From: Haloferula luteola
GTDB taxonomy: Bacteria; Verrucomicrobiota; Verrucomicrobiia; Verrucomicrobiales; Akkermansiaceae
Assembly: GCF_014201715.1 (NCBI RefSeq)
Contig: NZ_JACHFD010000001.1
Location: forward strand, 124,001 to 188,000
Direction of reading: 5' to 3'
Length of the DNA: 64,000 nt
The notes under the pieces are model-generated. The model made no database searches. It was not told the DNA's origin and worked only from the letters and a program-made list of their open reading frames with translations. This document shows, one piece after another, positions 17,655 through 27,292 of this stretch (position 1 is the first letter of the stretch; each line of letters starts with the position of its first letter). Both the position numbers and the translations under genes were made by a program.

Positions 17655-18731
17655 ATGAGCAGCTCCGCCGATCCGATCGACCTCCCTGGATTTCTAGAGA
17701 CGCTCCGTCATCTGGTTCGCGAACCCTCGGTGGTGGGCACAGAGGACTCGTTCTTCCGGGTCCTGCGGCGGGAATTGGAGGAACTCGACATTCGCGTCGA
17801 ACGTCACTTGGGCATCCTGGTCGCCCAAGGCAGCGAGCCCGATTCGTTGATCCTCTCCGCCCACGTCGACCGTCATGGGCTCCTCTGCACGGGGCCCAAT
17901 GAGTTTCAATACGCGGCCTTCATCGCGGGCAACCGCGGAGAACTGTCTGGCGACTCAGTTTCGGAGCAAATGATGGCTTCCATCGCCGGGCGCTTTGACG
18001 GCCAGCGGGTCCAAGCTCACATGCCCTACACCGGCACCTACCTGGGCCAAGGAGTCATCTCCAACAGCTTCCATTGCCCCAAGCGCCACAACCTCATTTT
18101 CGAGATCAACGGACTTGAGTTCCTTCAACCCGGCTCTCCTGTATCCTTTCTCGATCGACTTCAAACGACCGACACTCACCTTTCGGCCCAGCTCGACAAC
18201 GTGCTAAGCGTGGCCCTCATTCTCCATCTCTTCCGGCTGGGATTCCAAGGCACGGCTCTCTTCACGGCCCAGGAAGAAGCCGCGCGCAGCTGGCGCTATG
18301 CCCTCGCCTGGTTTCAGCGGCAGTCGATTTCGACGCGCCGTCTGCTGGTTCTCGATACGAGCCCCTACCCCACCCCCGAGGCGGCCTCGGAACAAGAGAT
18401 CGTCCTCCGCTGGAAGGACGCCACCGCCTCCTTCGATCCCGGCTTTACTGAAGAAATCGCCCGCATCGCCCACCGGCTCACCATTTCCACATCCTTCAAG
18501 GACACGTGGATCGAGAACCAGAACTTGGAACGTTCCAAACCCCTTTCCTTGGGCAGAACCGAGTTGGGCCGACTCGTCGCCGCCACTGGCGGATGCATCA
18601 CTGGAACCACTCTCCAGATCCCCACCACGGGCTATCATACCACCCGAGAAACCGCCTCATTCGCCTCCATTCGGGCCGCCATTCAGCTCCTTTCCACCTA
18701 CCTCAACGCGCCTTCGCGGGCGTGGGACTGA
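17655..18731 (+). CDS. M42/M20-type metallopeptidase (aminopeptidase-like)
   Basis: A cytoplasmic dinuclear-zinc peptidase or deacylase. All ligand positions of the clan MH fold can be read: H70-x-D72 (SAHVDRHG), bridging D181 (QLDNVLS), the catalytic pair E207/E208 (AQEEAA), D234 (VLDTSPYP) and the final H328 (TGYHTTRE). The order and the small lid insertion suit M42 aminopeptidases better than M20. Length is 358 residues. The start is 35 nt after the PagL-like stop, so it may end that transcription unit; the next gene is convergent. Confidence 0.72.
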   Translation: MSSSADPIDLPGFLETLRHLVREPSVVGTEDSFFRVLRRELEELDIRVERHLGILVAQGSEPDSLILSAHVDRHGLLCTGPNEFQYAAFIAGNRGELSGDSVSEQMMASIAGRFDGQRVQAHMPYTGTYLGQGVISNSFHCPKRHNLIFEINGLEFLQPGSPVSFLDRLQTTDTHLSAQLDNVLSVALILHLFRLGFQGTALFTAQEEAARSWRYALAWFQRQSISTRRLLVLDTSPYPTPEAASEQEIVLRWKDATASFDPGFTEEIARIAHRLTISTSFKDTWIENQNLERSKPLSLGRTELGRLVAATGGCITGTTLQIPTTGYHTTRETASFASIRAAIQLLSTYLNAPSRAWD

Positions 18732-18754
18732 AGTGGAAACGGTGAGTCCCCCTC

Positions 18755-19702
18755 TCAAGCATCTTCCACCACTGGCCAACCCTCTTTCCAAACCAGTGGA
18801 AGCAACCGTAGCTTGGAACGACCTCGGTCCTCACCATCGTAGTAGTGGTGGACCAACCACTGCCGACGGCTTTTCTCCAAAATGGAGGCGTGTCCCGGCC
18901 CGATGTACCGGCCGCGAGTCCCGAGCACCAAACTTCCCCCTCCTTGGGTCATCGGCGTGCCGTCCTGATCCAGATAGGGCCCGGTGATCTTCTTGCTTCG
19001 ACCCACTCGGATTTCATAGGTGCTATCCACCCCGCGACAGCATTTTCCCCAGTTCACAAACAAATAGTACCAACCCGATTCTTCATGGATGAATGGGGCC
19101 TCGATCTCCGGCGCATTTGCCAGGGAATAGGAGGGGCGATCGGGGTGCTTTCTCAACCCAGTTTCCCTATCCAATTCAACCAACTGAATTCCGTCCCAAA
19201 AACTCCCGAAGCTCATCCAGAGTTCATTCCCCGTTTCAATCACCGCGGGATCGATGGCATTGAACCGATCTCCCGAGCCTGAAGTGATCACCACGCCTTC
19301 GTCTTTCCAAGGCTCTTCGTCGGTTCCTGCACCGAGGTGGCGACGGCTCGCCAGCCCAATCGCCGACTGGTTTTTCCCAAAGGTCGATACCGAATAATAC
19401 AACCACCACCCGTGTTTCGATTCGATCACATCGGGAGCCCATAGGTGCCCTTCATTTCCCGGAACCAATTCCCGATGCCAGGCAGGCATTTCGTCCTGCG
19501 GAAAAACGGTCCCAGCGAAACTCCACTCTTTTCCGTCCTGCTTCAACACACCAATGCCATTGCCGGTCGTAAAGCACCAGGCATCACCACGCTCCCGAAC
19601 CACCGTCGATGGATCATGAACCCGCGGTACTCGCTGCCACGAATTTTGAGCCTGAACTCCATTCAGACTCAAAACTCCCATCAGGAAAGCGCACTTCATC
19701 AT
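18755..19702 (-). CDS. GH43 endo-alpha-1,5-L-arabinanase-like, secreted
   Basis: Five-bladed propeller enzyme acting on alpha-1,5-arabinan. The start MMKCAFLMGVLSLNGVQA supplies a signal peptide; longer upstream frames add an implausible N-terminus. The three catalytic acids are visible: D30 (RVHDPS), D151 (NAIDPAV) and E201 (IEAPFIH). Other marks characteristic of bacterial arabinanases are HLWAPDV, YYSVSTFGKNQSAIGLA, SFGSFWDGIQL and NWGKCCRGVDSTYEI. Length, 315 residues, is a single catalytic domain. It is divergent from uup with 127 nt between and is not part of a visible carbohydrate locus. Subfamily GH43_5 is the likely placement. Confidence 0.88.
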   Translation of the reverse strand: MMKCAFLMGVLSLNGVQAQNSWQRVPRVHDPSTVVRERGDAWCFTTGNGIGVLKQDGKEWSFAGTVFPQDEMPAWHRELVPGNEGHLWAPDVIESKHGWWLYYSVSTFGKNQSAIGLASRRHLGAGTDEEPWKDEGVVITSGSGDRFNAIDPAVIETGNELWMSFGSFWDGIQLVELDRETGLRKHPDRPSYSLANAPEIEAPFIHEESGWYYLFVNWGKCCRGVDSTYEIRVGRSKKITGPYLDQDGTPMTQGGGSLVLGTRGRYIGPGHASILEKSRRQWLVHHYYDGEDRGRSKLRLLPLVWKEGWPVVEDA

Positions 19703-19829
19703 CCCCGCACCAAACGTTCGCCGAACAGGAAAGGTTTCATGAAATCCCCACCAGGAAATCAGCTTCCCGGCCCCGCCACCACTAAACCATTGCCAAGCGA
19801 CCTCTCTCCCCTCCTCATCACGCCGATCC

Positions 19830-21716
19830 ATGTCGCTTCTCTCCGCCAACGAAATCCGCCTCGCCTACGGTTACCAGACACTTCTCGATGGGGTGACGCT
19901 CGCCGTCGAGGCGGGCGAAAAAGTCGGTCTCGTCGGTCGCAATGGGTGCGGCAAGACCTCCCTCCTCAAAATCCTGGCGGGCCAAAATGCGGCCGACTCC
20001 GGCGACATCGCCCTGCAACGCCAACTCCGCGTCGGCTATCTTCCTCAAGAGTTCGAACTGGATCCGGAGAAATCGGTTCACGAAAACATCTCGGCGGGAG
20101 CCCAAGACCTCGTCGATGCGATCCGACGCTATGAAACGGGCGACGGCTCCGAAGCCGAGCTTGCCAACCTGCTCCATCTCATCGATCACGCCGATGGTTG
20201 GAACCTCGACGCTCGGATCCAATCGCTTGCCAACGCCCTTGGCACCCCTCCATTGGAAGCCGAAACTGGGCCTCTTTCGGGAGGAGAAAAACGTCGGGTC
20301 GCGCTCTGCCGTGCCCTCGCTTCCCAACCCGACCTGCTCCTGCTGGATGAGCCCACCAACCACCTCGATGCCGATTCGATCCGCTGGCTCGAAGACTTCC
20401 TAAAGACCTATTCCGGAGCCGTCATCTTCGTCACTCACGATCGCTATTTCCTCGATGTCATCGCCACCCGCATCATCGAAATCGACCTTGGAAAAGCCTA
20501 CTCCCATCCCGGCAACTACACGGCTTTCCTTGAGTCCAAGGCGATCCGGCAACAAATCGCCGAGCAAACCGAACGCCGCCGTCAACGTTTCCTGAGAGAA
20601 GAGCTCGAATGGGTCCGAGCCGGTGTCAAAGCCCGCACCACCAAGTCCCGCCATCGGCTCGACAAGTTCTACGAGATCGAAGGCATTGAAGCTCCACCGG
20701 AGGAACGCGAAATGGACTTGCTCATTCCTCCGCCTCCCCGACTGGGTGACAAAGTCATTGAGCTGGAGGATGCGGGCATCAATGTCGGAACCGCGACATC
20801 CCCTCGCTGGCTCTTCCGGCACCTGACCCTCTCACTCCGAGCGGGCGAATGCACCGGCATTGTCGGGCGAAATGGAGTCGGCAAAACCACCCTTCTCAAA
20901 CTCTGCCTAGGACAGATCGAACCCACCGAAGGCCAGGCCGAGGTGGGCAAGCGAGTGAAAGTCAATTACATCGACCAATCCCGCATGATCCTCAATGGCG
21001 CAGGATCGCTTCTCGATGAAGTATCGGAAGGCAACGAGAAGCTCCACTTTGGCGATCAGCTCATCGGCGCTCGCGGCTACTTGCGTCGATTCCTGTTTTC
21101 CGACGATCGCATCAACGAACGGGTCGACCTGCTTTCTGGTGGCGAGCGCGCTCGGCTGATGCTCGCCAAGGTCCTCAAAACCGGCGGCAACCTGCTGGTT
21201 CTCGACGAACCCACCAACGATCTCGATTTGCCCTCCTTGCGCATGTTGGAGGAGGCCATCGCCGACTTCGAAGGCACCACTCTTGTCGTCTCCCACGATC
21301 GCTATTTCCTCGATCGGGTGTGTGATCGCATCCTCGCCTTTGAAGATGACGGTCTCCATGTCACTCCGGGAAACTACTCTTACTATCTAGAGAAACGTCA
21401 GCAGCGCGAAGCCATCCATCGCGCCCAAGCCCAAGCGGCGGCACGGGAAGCCGAAGCTCGCCGCAAAGCTGCCGATCAACCTTCTGCCAAGCCGCGGAAA
21501 CTGACCATGGCCGAACGAATGGAGCTCGACGGCATCGAAGACATCATCCTTCAGGCCGAAGAAACCGCCGCAGGTTTTGAAGCTCAACTGAATGATCCTG
21601 CCTTTCAGGCGGAGCACTACGACCAACTCCCCGCCATCTCCGCCAAGTTGGAGCAAGCCCAAGCTGAGGTTGCCCGGCTCTATCAGCGATGGGAAGACCT
21701 GGAGGCCCGGGCCTAA
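19830..21716 (+). CDS. uup: ABC-F family ATPase Uup
   Basis: Soluble twin-cassette ATPase of the ABC-F group, which act on ribosomes or affect transposon excision rather than transport. Domain 1 has Walker A GRNGCGKTS, signature LSGGEKRR and Walker B LLLLDEPTNHLD. Domain 2 has GRNGVGKTT, LLSGGERARL and LLVLDEPTNDLD. Each Walker B is followed by VTHDRYFLD or VSHDRYFLD. The linker (KAIRQQIAEQTERRRQRF) and the C-terminal heptad-rich segment with KLTMAERMELDGIEDII match Uup's coiled-coil tail. At 628 residues it is full length. The start is the first ATG of the frame and has no Shine-Dalgarno. Confidence 0.9.
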   Translation: MSLLSANEIRLAYGYQTLLDGVTLAVEAGEKVGLVGRNGCGKTSLLKILAGQNAADSGDIALQRQLRVGYLPQEFELDPEKSVHENISAGAQDLVDAIRRYETGDGSEAELANLLHLIDHADGWNLDARIQSLANALGTPPLEAETGPLSGGEKRRVALCRALASQPDLLLLDEPTNHLDADSIRWLEDFLKTYSGAVIFVTHDRYFLDVIATRIIEIDLGKAYSHPGNYTAFLESKAIRQQIAEQTERRRQRFLREELEWVRAGVKARTTKSRHRLDKFYEIEGIEAPPEEREMDLLIPPPPRLGDKVIELEDAGINVGTATSPRWLFRHLTLSLRAGECTGIVGRNGVGKTTLLKLCLGQIEPTEGQAEVGKRVKVNYIDQSRMILNGAGSLLDEVSEGNEKLHFGDQLIGARGYLRRFLFSDDRINERVDLLSGGERARLMLAKVLKTGGNLLVLDEPTNDLDLPSLRMLEEAIADFEGTTLVVSHDRYFLDRVCDRILAFEDDGLHVTPGNYSYYLEKRQQREAIHRAQAQAAAREAEARRKAADQPSAKPRKLTMAERMELDGIEDIILQAEETAAGFEAQLNDPAFQAEHYDQLPAISAKLEQAQAEVARLYQRWEDLEARA

Positions 21717-21720
21717 CCGG

Positions 21721-22125
21721 TCAGGGCTGGAACAGACGGCCCAACAGGGCCACTTTGCCTGATGCGTCGATGATCCTCCAGTCCCCCCTCTCCAAGACTT
21801 CCAGGTGGACGTCTTGGTCCGAGGATGGGTAAGCGAGGTAAAGCGTCCGGGTTCCATCGCTGAAGTCCATGGGAACCACTCCAAAGGGTGCCGGACTTCG
21901 TCGCCGGTAGAGATCTGTCAGGCGGGCTTGAATCAACGACCACGTTAGTGGCCGCCGTTTGGGAGGATGGATTTCCAGGTAACTCTTCACCGCCCGAAGC
22001 TCAACGTTACTCAATTGATCGGCCCCGCGGAGCGGCGGCATCGGTTCCCAAACGACCCAGCCCGCCAGAGTCACGAAGATCGCCACCGTTCCCCATCCCA
22101 GAATTTGAGCCGTTCTTTTCCTCAT
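21721..22125 (-). CDS. Single-pass membrane protein of unknown function
   Basis: The start at MRKRTAQILG gives 134 residues; an ATG 45 nt upstream is also possible. A basic N-terminus is followed by one hydrophobic helix (GWGTVAIFVTLAGWVVW), then a soluble domain with NVELRAVKSYLEIHPPKRRPLTW and DGTRTLYLAYPSSDQDVHLEVL. No family was recognised. It is convergent with uup, with only 4 nt between the stops, which supports a real gene end there. Confidence 0.5.
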   Translation of the reverse strand: MRKRTAQILGWGTVAIFVTLAGWVVWEPMPPLRGADQLSNVELRAVKSYLEIHPPKRRPLTWSLIQARLTDLYRRRSPAPFGVVPMDFSDGTRTLYLAYPSSDQDVHLEVLERGDWRIIDASGKVALLGRLFQP

Positions 22126-22540
22126 CCCTCGGTTTGAAGTCTCTGCAAGATCCAGAACCAAGGAGCGCATGTCGATGTACGAAACTCTTCACCCCTCCCC
22201 TCGACGGCGCCCTCTTTCCTCTTTCGCACCGAAAACCACGGACTTCGCGCCCCGTCAGGTTCCCCACCCATGGAACCCTTTGGAAATCGCCATGATTTCT
22301 GCCGCCCCCCCCCCTTCGGCCGCGCGGAGGTCTTTGCTCGCGAATTCCGCAGGAGGTTCCCTCCCTCTCCTGTCCCATGGTTTCTCCTTCCTCACGACCG
22401 GAAATCCCCATCATTTCTGGCTTTTTGACCCCTGAAGTGCCACTTTTTGGACTGGTCATCCCACTCTGGACCACTAATTTTCTCATTGCCGATTGGCACC
22501 GTGGCGCCGTCACGGAAATGTCCTTCCTGCTTTTGCATCC
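22126..22540. other. Intergenic region between divergent genes
   Basis: About 415 nt separate the small membrane protein from the alpha-barrel protein. The stretch is C/T-rich on the plus strand with several C runs and should hold both promoters. No clear -35/-10 pair, RNA gene or stable hairpin with a T-run was recognised. Confidence 0.4.
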
Positions 22541-24034
22541 ATGAGTCTCCATGCCCAATTGAGTCCCGAAGCCCAGGCGCGGCTTCAGGCCCAACGTCGC
22601 AATTCCACGATTTCCTCCATCATCATCTCGGTGCTGGTGTTGGTTCTAGTGGGCTTGGTTCTTGCCTTCATCCTTCTTCCTCCGCTGCTCAAGGAGTCTC
22701 AGGTGATTGTCAGCTATCAGAGCAATGCCAATACCGAGGAAAAAGTGGAGTCCAAGAAGCTGACCAACAGCGTCGAACGCAAACCTTCGGCACCCTCCTC
22801 CGCGATGTCTCGCGTCATTGCCGCGAACACCACCTCCCCCACGGCGGTGCCCGTTCCGGAAATCGATATCCCCGAGCCATCCCTTGATTTTGGCAATGGC
22901 GATGACTTCGGCGATGGTTGGGGTAGCGGTGGCGATGGAGGCGGTGGTGGCTTCGGTGCCATTCCAGCCACCATGGCCAAGCGTTGCTCCCCGGAAGACC
23001 GGATGCAGCGTCTTACCGAGAGCGGTGGCACTCCCCAGTGCGAAGATGCCGTCGTCAAAGGTCTCGATTGGCTGAAGAACACCCAACACGCCGATGGCTC
23101 CTGGGGTGGAAAATACAAGTCCTCCGACACCGGCTTCGCGATCCTCGCCTTCCTCGGGCACTGCGAAACGCCCCTCTCAGAGAAATACGGCGACACCGTG
23201 CTCAAGGGCATTACCTGGTTGGTCGACCTCGGCATGAAGCAAAATGGTCGCCTTAACATTTCGGGCGAAGTCAATCCACAGCCCTACGAACACGCCATCG
23301 CCACCTATGCCATCGGCGAATCCGCGACCTTCTGCAGCCAACTGGGCATCAATGTTCCGAATCTTTCCGAAATCGCCCAGAAAGCCGGTCAATTCATCAT
23401 CGACCACCAGCACGAGCGCTCGGGCGGATGGGATTACGGCTACAACATCGATAATGACCGAGGCGGCGACCTCTCGGTTTCCGCTTGGCAAATTCAAGCC
23501 CTCAAGGCCTGCAAGCACACCGGCATCGACTTCAAAAACATGGACCGCGCCATGCGCAAGGCCCTCGATTACGTCGCCAGCTGCCAGATCAAAGGCGAGG
23601 GAGGCTTTGGCTATCGTCCGAGCGAAGCCCATCGCACTCCTTCGGGCTACGCCACCCTCACCGGAGCCGGCATGCTGGCCTTCCAAATGTGGGGCAAGCC
23701 TTCCGTGTCGGAGGTGCGCAATGGCGCCAAATACATCCGCCAGAACTCCAAGTTCGATTACAACGGCGTGCGCGCCGACCTTTACGCTCACTATTACGAA
23801 AGCCAGGCAATGATTGCCCGTGGCGGCGAAGACTGGAAGGCCTACAATGCCATGTTCCGTGACCAGGTCCTCGGCGGACAGGAACAGGATGGCTCCTGGA
23901 AAGTTCCTGGCGGTGGCAAGAACGATGCCCACGCGGCCGATTCCTACGGGGATCGCCACTACCGCACCTGCCTCTGCGTGCTGATGCTGGAATCCTATTA
24001 TCGGTTCCTTCCCGCCACGGGAGAAGGCCACTGA
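22541..24034 (+). CDS. Membrane-anchored prenyltransferase/squalene-oxidase-repeat (alpha-alpha barrel) protein
   Basis: A 497-residue protein from MSLHAQLSPE. Topology: a short cytoplasmic tail, one membrane helix (SSIIISVLVLVLVGLVLAFILLP), a low-complexity linker ending in GDGWGSGGDGGGGGFG, then an alpha-alpha toroid with repeats that begin like VVKGLDWLKNTQHADGSWGG, AIATYAIGE, GGWDYGYN, VSAWQIQALKA, ALDYVASCQ, GGFGYRP and DGSWKVPGG. These are the prenyltransferase/squalene-cyclase repeat signature, but cyclase DxDD and farnesyltransferase zinc ligands are not apparent. Such exported toroid proteins are common in Planctomycetes and Verrucomicrobia and their function is unknown. A strong terminator follows. 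The upstream ATG at 22493 adds residues ahead of the tail and is less likely. Confidence 0.75.
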   Translation: MSLHAQLSPEAQARLQAQRRNSTISSIIISVLVLVLVGLVLAFILLPPLLKESQVIVSYQSNANTEEKVESKKLTNSVERKPSAPSSAMSRVIAANTTSPTAVPVPEIDIPEPSLDFGNGDDFGDGWGSGGDGGGGGFGAIPATMAKRCSPEDRMQRLTESGGTPQCEDAVVKGLDWLKNTQHADGSWGGKYKSSDTGFAILAFLGHCETPLSEKYGDTVLKGITWLVDLGMKQNGRLNISGEVNPQPYEHAIATYAIGESATFCSQLGINVPNLSEIAQKAGQFIIDHQHERSGGWDYGYNIDNDRGGDLSVSAWQIQALKACKHTGIDFKNMDRAMRKALDYVASCQIKGEGGFGYRPSEAHRTPSGYATLTGAGMLAFQMWGKPSVSEVRNGAKYIRQNSKFDYNGVRADLYAHYYESQAMIARGGEDWKAYNAMFRDQVLGGQEQDGSWKVPGGGKNDAHAADSYGDRHYRTCLCVLMLESYYRFLPATGEGH

Positions 24035-24068
24035 TCTCCAGCGTCTCGGCTCAAACCGCGTCTTTCTC

Positions 24069-24098
24069 GGCCCTGCCTTCCGGCAGGGCCGATTTTTT
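24069..24098 (+). terminator. Rho-independent terminator after the alpha-barrel gene
   Basis: A perfect 9-bp stem (GGCCCTGCC at 24069-24077 with GGCAGGGCC at 24082-24090) around a TTCC loop, followed by GATTTTTT. It lies 35 nt after the stop and separates this gene from transaldolase. Confidence 0.92.
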
Positions 24099-24196
24099 GC
24101 ACCACGAAACCTTTCATGGAGTTCATCGATCGATTTCATCGATTGTCAGGATTTCCCCTCGCCACCCCGTCCAATCCAGCCTACGTCCTGCCGGAC

Positions 24197-25156
24197 ATGA
24201 GCCAGAGCCAACTCGACCAACTGAAGCAATTTACCACCGTGGTCGCCGATACCGGGGACTTTGAGTCCATGAAGGCCTACCAGCCTCAGGACGCGACCAC
24301 CAATCCGTCGCTCATCCTCCAAGCTGCTGCGAAGGAAGAATATCGCCACCTCGTCGAAAAAGCCGTTTCCGAAACAAAAGACTCCGGTCTTTCAGGCGAC
24401 GCCCTATTGGAGGCCATCCTTGACCGCATCCTGATTCTCTTCGGCCTGGAAATCCTCAAGATTGTTCCCGGTCGCGTCTCGACGGAAGTTGACGCCCGCC
24501 TTTCCTTCGATACCGATGCCACCATCGCGAAGGCCCGCGAACTCATCGCCGCCTACGAAAAAGAAGGCATTTCCCGCGACCGTGTGCTCATCAAGATCGC
24601 CTCCACTTGGGAAGGCATCTGCGCCGCCGAGGTTCTCGAAAAGGACGGCATCCACTGCAATCTCACCCTCTTGTTCTCCTTCTGCCAGGCAGTCGCCTGC
24701 GCCGAAGCAGGAGTCCAACTCATCTCACCCTTCGTGGGTCGCATCCTCGACTGGTACAAAGCCTCGACCGGCAAAGACTACCAAGGTGACGAAGATCCAG
24801 GGGTGCAATCAGTTCGCCAGATCTACACCTACTACAAAAAATTCGGCTACAAGACCGAAGTCATGGGCGCGTCTTTCCGCAACACCAGCGAAATCACCTG
24901 CTTGGCTGGTTGCGATTTGCTGACCATCAGCCCTGGGTTGCTGAAGACCCTCAGCGAAACCGTCGAACCCCTCGAGCGGGCACTCTCTCCCGAAGCTTCC
25001 GCCGATGCGGACCTCGACAAGGTCACCTTCGACGAAAAGACCTTCCGCTTCGCCCTGAACGAAGATGCCATGGCCACCGAGAAACTCGCCCAGGGCATCC
25101 GCGCCTTCGCCGCAGACATCGTCAAGCTAGAGGACTTGGTGAAGTCCATGCTCTGA
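24197..25156 (+). CDS. tal: Transaldolase
   Basis: Pentose phosphate pathway enzyme that transfers a dihydroxyacetone unit between sedoheptulose-7-phosphate and glyceraldehyde-3-phosphate. The start at [22 protein letters not shown] gives 319 residues, matching TalB-type enzymes, and puts the Schiff-base lysine at K133 ([10 protein letters not shown]), next to the E. coli number. Other marks are [28 protein letters not shown] and [11 protein letters not shown]. An in-frame ATG 27 codons upstream would add an unrelated leader. A terminator follows, so it is monocistronic. Confidence 0.95.
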   Translation: MSQSQLDQLKQFTTVVADTGDFESMKAYQPQDATTNPSLILQAAAKEEYRHLVEKAVSETKDSGLSGDALLEAILDRILILFGLEILKIVPGRVSTEVDARLSFDTDATIAKARELIAAYEKEGISRDRVLIKIASTWEGICAAEVLEKDGIHCNLTLLFSFCQAVACAEAGVQLISPFVGRILDWYKASTGKDYQGDEDPGVQSVRQIYTYYKKFGYKTEVMGASFRNTSEITCLAGCDLLTISPGLLKTLSETVEPLERALSPEASADADLDKVTFDEKTFRFALNEDAMATEKLAQGIRAFAADIVKLEDLVKSML

Positions 25157-25183
25157 TCGTTCGATATCCATCGGATTTCCCTG

Positions 25184-25211
25184 AGCCGCCGCGAGATCGC
25201 GGCGGCTTTTT
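25184..25211 (+). terminator. Rho-independent terminator after transaldolase
   Basis: A perfect 10-bp stem (AGCCGCCGCG at 25184-25193 with CGCGGCGGCT at 25198-25207) around AGAT, continuing into a run of five T. It ends 38 nt before the next start codon. Confidence 0.92.
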
Positions 25212-25248
25212 CATTTCCTTCCGACTCAATCCCGGCACAGTCGCGGGC

Positions 25249-25725
25249 ATGCGAACGCTCCTGCTGATGCTTCCGCTGCTTCTTGGACTGGTCCTGCCGT
25301 GTTCTGCGGGCGGCAAGCGCGACCAAAAAAGCAACATCGTCTTCCACATGGAGACCAATCCTGGGGAGAATCCGAAGATGGCCTTCACTCAATTCGTCGG
25401 CGGCGAGAAACGCACCTTCAGCCGAGTGCCTGACATCAGCACCCGCGATATTGCCGCCTTCAATCCTTTCCCCTCCCAGGACGGAGCCGGCTATGGTGTG
25501 CTGATCCGACTCAAACCCGGATCCAAAACCCGCCTCACGGCCATCACTGCGGCCAATCAGGGCCGCTGGATGCTCGCCCGCGTCAATGGACGCGTCGTCG
25601 ATGGCGTCATGATCGATCGCCAAATCGACGACGGTGAACTCGTCATCTGGAAGGGCCTCTCCTCAGCTGAGATCAAGATGCTCGACGAGGAGTTCCCTCG
25701 CATTTCTCAGAAAAAGAAACCCTGA
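25249..25725 (+). CDS. Small secreted protein of unknown function
   Basis: A 158-residue product with a signal peptide (MRTLLLMLPLLLGLVLPCSA). The mature part contains IVFHMETNPGENPKMAF, YGVLIRLKPGSKTRL and a C-terminal segment ARVNGRVVDGVMIDRQIDDGELVIWKGLSSAEI. The last resembles the lid-like loop of SecD/P1-type or protease-inhibitor-like folds, but no family can be named. It lies 10 nt before the M23 peptidase gene and is probably cotranscribed with it. Confidence 0.6.
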   Translation: MRTLLLMLPLLLGLVLPCSAGGKRDQKSNIVFHMETNPGENPKMAFTQFVGGEKRTFSRVPDISTRDIAAFNPFPSQDGAGYGVLIRLKPGSKTRLTAITAANQGRWMLARVNGRVVDGVMIDRQIDDGELVIWKGLSSAEIKMLDEEFPRISQKKKP

Positions 25726-25735
25726 GGTCTCGGTC

Positions 25736-26761
25736 ATGCTTCGATTGCTCTTCGTCCTCCTTGGACTCGCTATCGCCGCCCCGGCGGTCACCTACAGCCT
25801 TCCCACCGAAAATGACCACTTGTTCCGCAATGAGCCGGACAAGTTCTACATGTGGGTCGATCGCACCTTCGAGGGTGAAACCACGCGCCCCTGGGAAGGT
25901 GGCGGATGGGGCCTCGTTCGCACCCCGGTAAGGGTGGACGGCAAAGTCTTCATGCTCCGGTTTCACGAAGGCATCGACATCGCTCCCGTGAAACGGGACA
26001 AGGCGGGCAATCCGCTCGACCTCGTCATGTCCGTCGCCGACGGCACGGTCGTCCACGTCAGCGACGTTCCCGGCCGTTCCAACTACGGACGCTACATCGT
26101 CGTCAGCCATCCGATCTCCCCTCAGGGGCACGCCGTCTTCAGCCTCTACGCTCACCTTGCCAAAGCCACCGTCCAACCGGGAGACCCTGTGAAAATGGGC
26201 AGTGTGCTGGGCCAAATGGGTTACACCGGAGTCGGCATCAACCGCACCCGCGCCCACGTCCACCTCGAGATGGGGCTCCTGATGAGCGATCATTTCGATG
26301 GTTGGTTCAAGCGCTACTGCGGTGGAACCAACTACCATGGCAACTACAACGGCATGAACCTCATCGGGATGGATGTGGCCAAATTCCTGCTCGCCCACCA
26401 CGCCAACCCGACCCTCACCATTCCTGCTTTCGTCCGTTCGGAACCGGCCTATTTCAAAGTCACCGTTCCGCGCAAAGGCACCCTTGAGTTTGCCGAACGC
26501 CACCCCTGGCTGGCCTACGGTGACCTCACCGCTCCAAGCCCGTCTTGGGAAATCTCCTTCACCTCCACCGGCCTGCCCACCGGCATCGCCACCTGCCAAC
26601 GGGAGGTGTCCCGTCCCATCGTCTCCGCCGTCCGGGATTCAGGAGATCCTCACCGCTATCCCACCCGCGGACTTCTCACCGGAAAAGGCAGCTCCGCGCA
26701 ACTCACTGACTCCGGCCTCAAATTTGTCTCCCTCGTGACCGGCAGCTTTGCCCAACCCTGA
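25736..26761 (+). CDS. M23 family (LytM-type) metallopeptidase, secreted
   Basis: A probable peptidoglycan endopeptidase of the envelope. The start MLRLLFVLLGLAIAAPAVTYS gives a signal peptide and a 341-residue protein; the upstream ATG at 25634 lies inside the previous gene. Zinc ligands of the M23 fold are H and D in HEGIDIAP and the HxH pair in HVHLEM. The supporting strand pattern VMSVADGTVVHVSD, YGRYIVVSH, YAHLAKATVQPGD and GQMGYTG is complete. The C-terminal 120 residues (from VRSEPAYFKVTV) are unrecognised. All active-site residues are present, so it should be catalytic. Confidence 0.85.
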   Translation: MLRLLFVLLGLAIAAPAVTYSLPTENDHLFRNEPDKFYMWVDRTFEGETTRPWEGGGWGLVRTPVRVDGKVFMLRFHEGIDIAPVKRDKAGNPLDLVMSVADGTVVHVSDVPGRSNYGRYIVVSHPISPQGHAVFSLYAHLAKATVQPGDPVKMGSVLGQMGYTGVGINRTRAHVHLEMGLLMSDHFDGWFKRYCGGTNYHGNYNGMNLIGMDVAKFLLAHHANPTLTIPAFVRSEPAYFKVTVPRKGTLEFAERHPWLAYGDLTAPSPSWEISFTSTGLPTGIATCQREVSRPIVSAVRDSGDPHRYPTRGLLTGKGSSAQLTDSGLKFVSLVTGSFAQP

Positions 26762-26833
26762 GGATGTTTGCAGAGCGCTCCGCCTCTCGCCCCCCATTGC
26801 TCACTTTCAAATTCCATCTCATTCTACGCACCC

Positions 26834-27292
26834 ATGGACCAGACCCTCTCCCACCTCGAATCTCTCGGCTACCAATTGCCCCAAGTTCCCGCCCCTGTCG
26901 CCGCCTATGTCAATTGCGTGCGCAGCGGCAATCTCCTCTTCCTTTCCGGAGGCCTCCCCATCGATGGCGACCGTAAAATCATCGGCAAAGTCCCCACTGA
27001 CGTGAGCCCCGAGGAGGCCGCCGAGGGTGCCCGTATCATCATGCTCAACCGTCTCGCCGTGATCCGTGACGAGATCGGTTCTCTCGATCAAGTCGTGCGC
27101 ATCGTCGCCCTCAACGGCTTCGTCAATTCCGAGCCCGACTTCTTTGGCCATCCCCAAGTCGTCAATGGCGCGTCCGAATTCCTCCTCGAAGTTTTTGGTG
27201 AGCGCGGCAAGCACAGTCGTACCGCCCTCGGAGCCGCTGCCCTTCCGCTCAACGTCGCGGTCGAAATCAACATGATTGTCGAAGTCGAATAA
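26834..27292 (+). CDS. RidA family protein (YjgF/YER057c/UK114)
   Basis: Members hydrolyse reactive enamine/imine intermediates formed by PLP enzymes. The start MDQTLSHLESLG gives 152 residues, in the long subgroup. Family marks are LLFLSGGLPID, DQVVRIVALNGFVN, FGERGKHSRTALGAAALPLNVAVEIN; the Arg in HSRTALG is the residue that binds the substrate carboxylate in active RidA proteins. The stop lies 17 nt inside the following TatD-family gene, which indicates coupling. Confidence 0.88.
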   Translation: MDQTLSHLESLGYQLPQVPAPVAAYVNCVRSGNLLFLSGGLPIDGDRKIIGKVPTDVSPEEAAEGARIIMLNRLAVIRDEIGSLDQVVRIVALNGFVNSEPDFFGHPQVVNGASEFLLEVFGERGKHSRTALGAAALPLNVAVEINMIVEVE

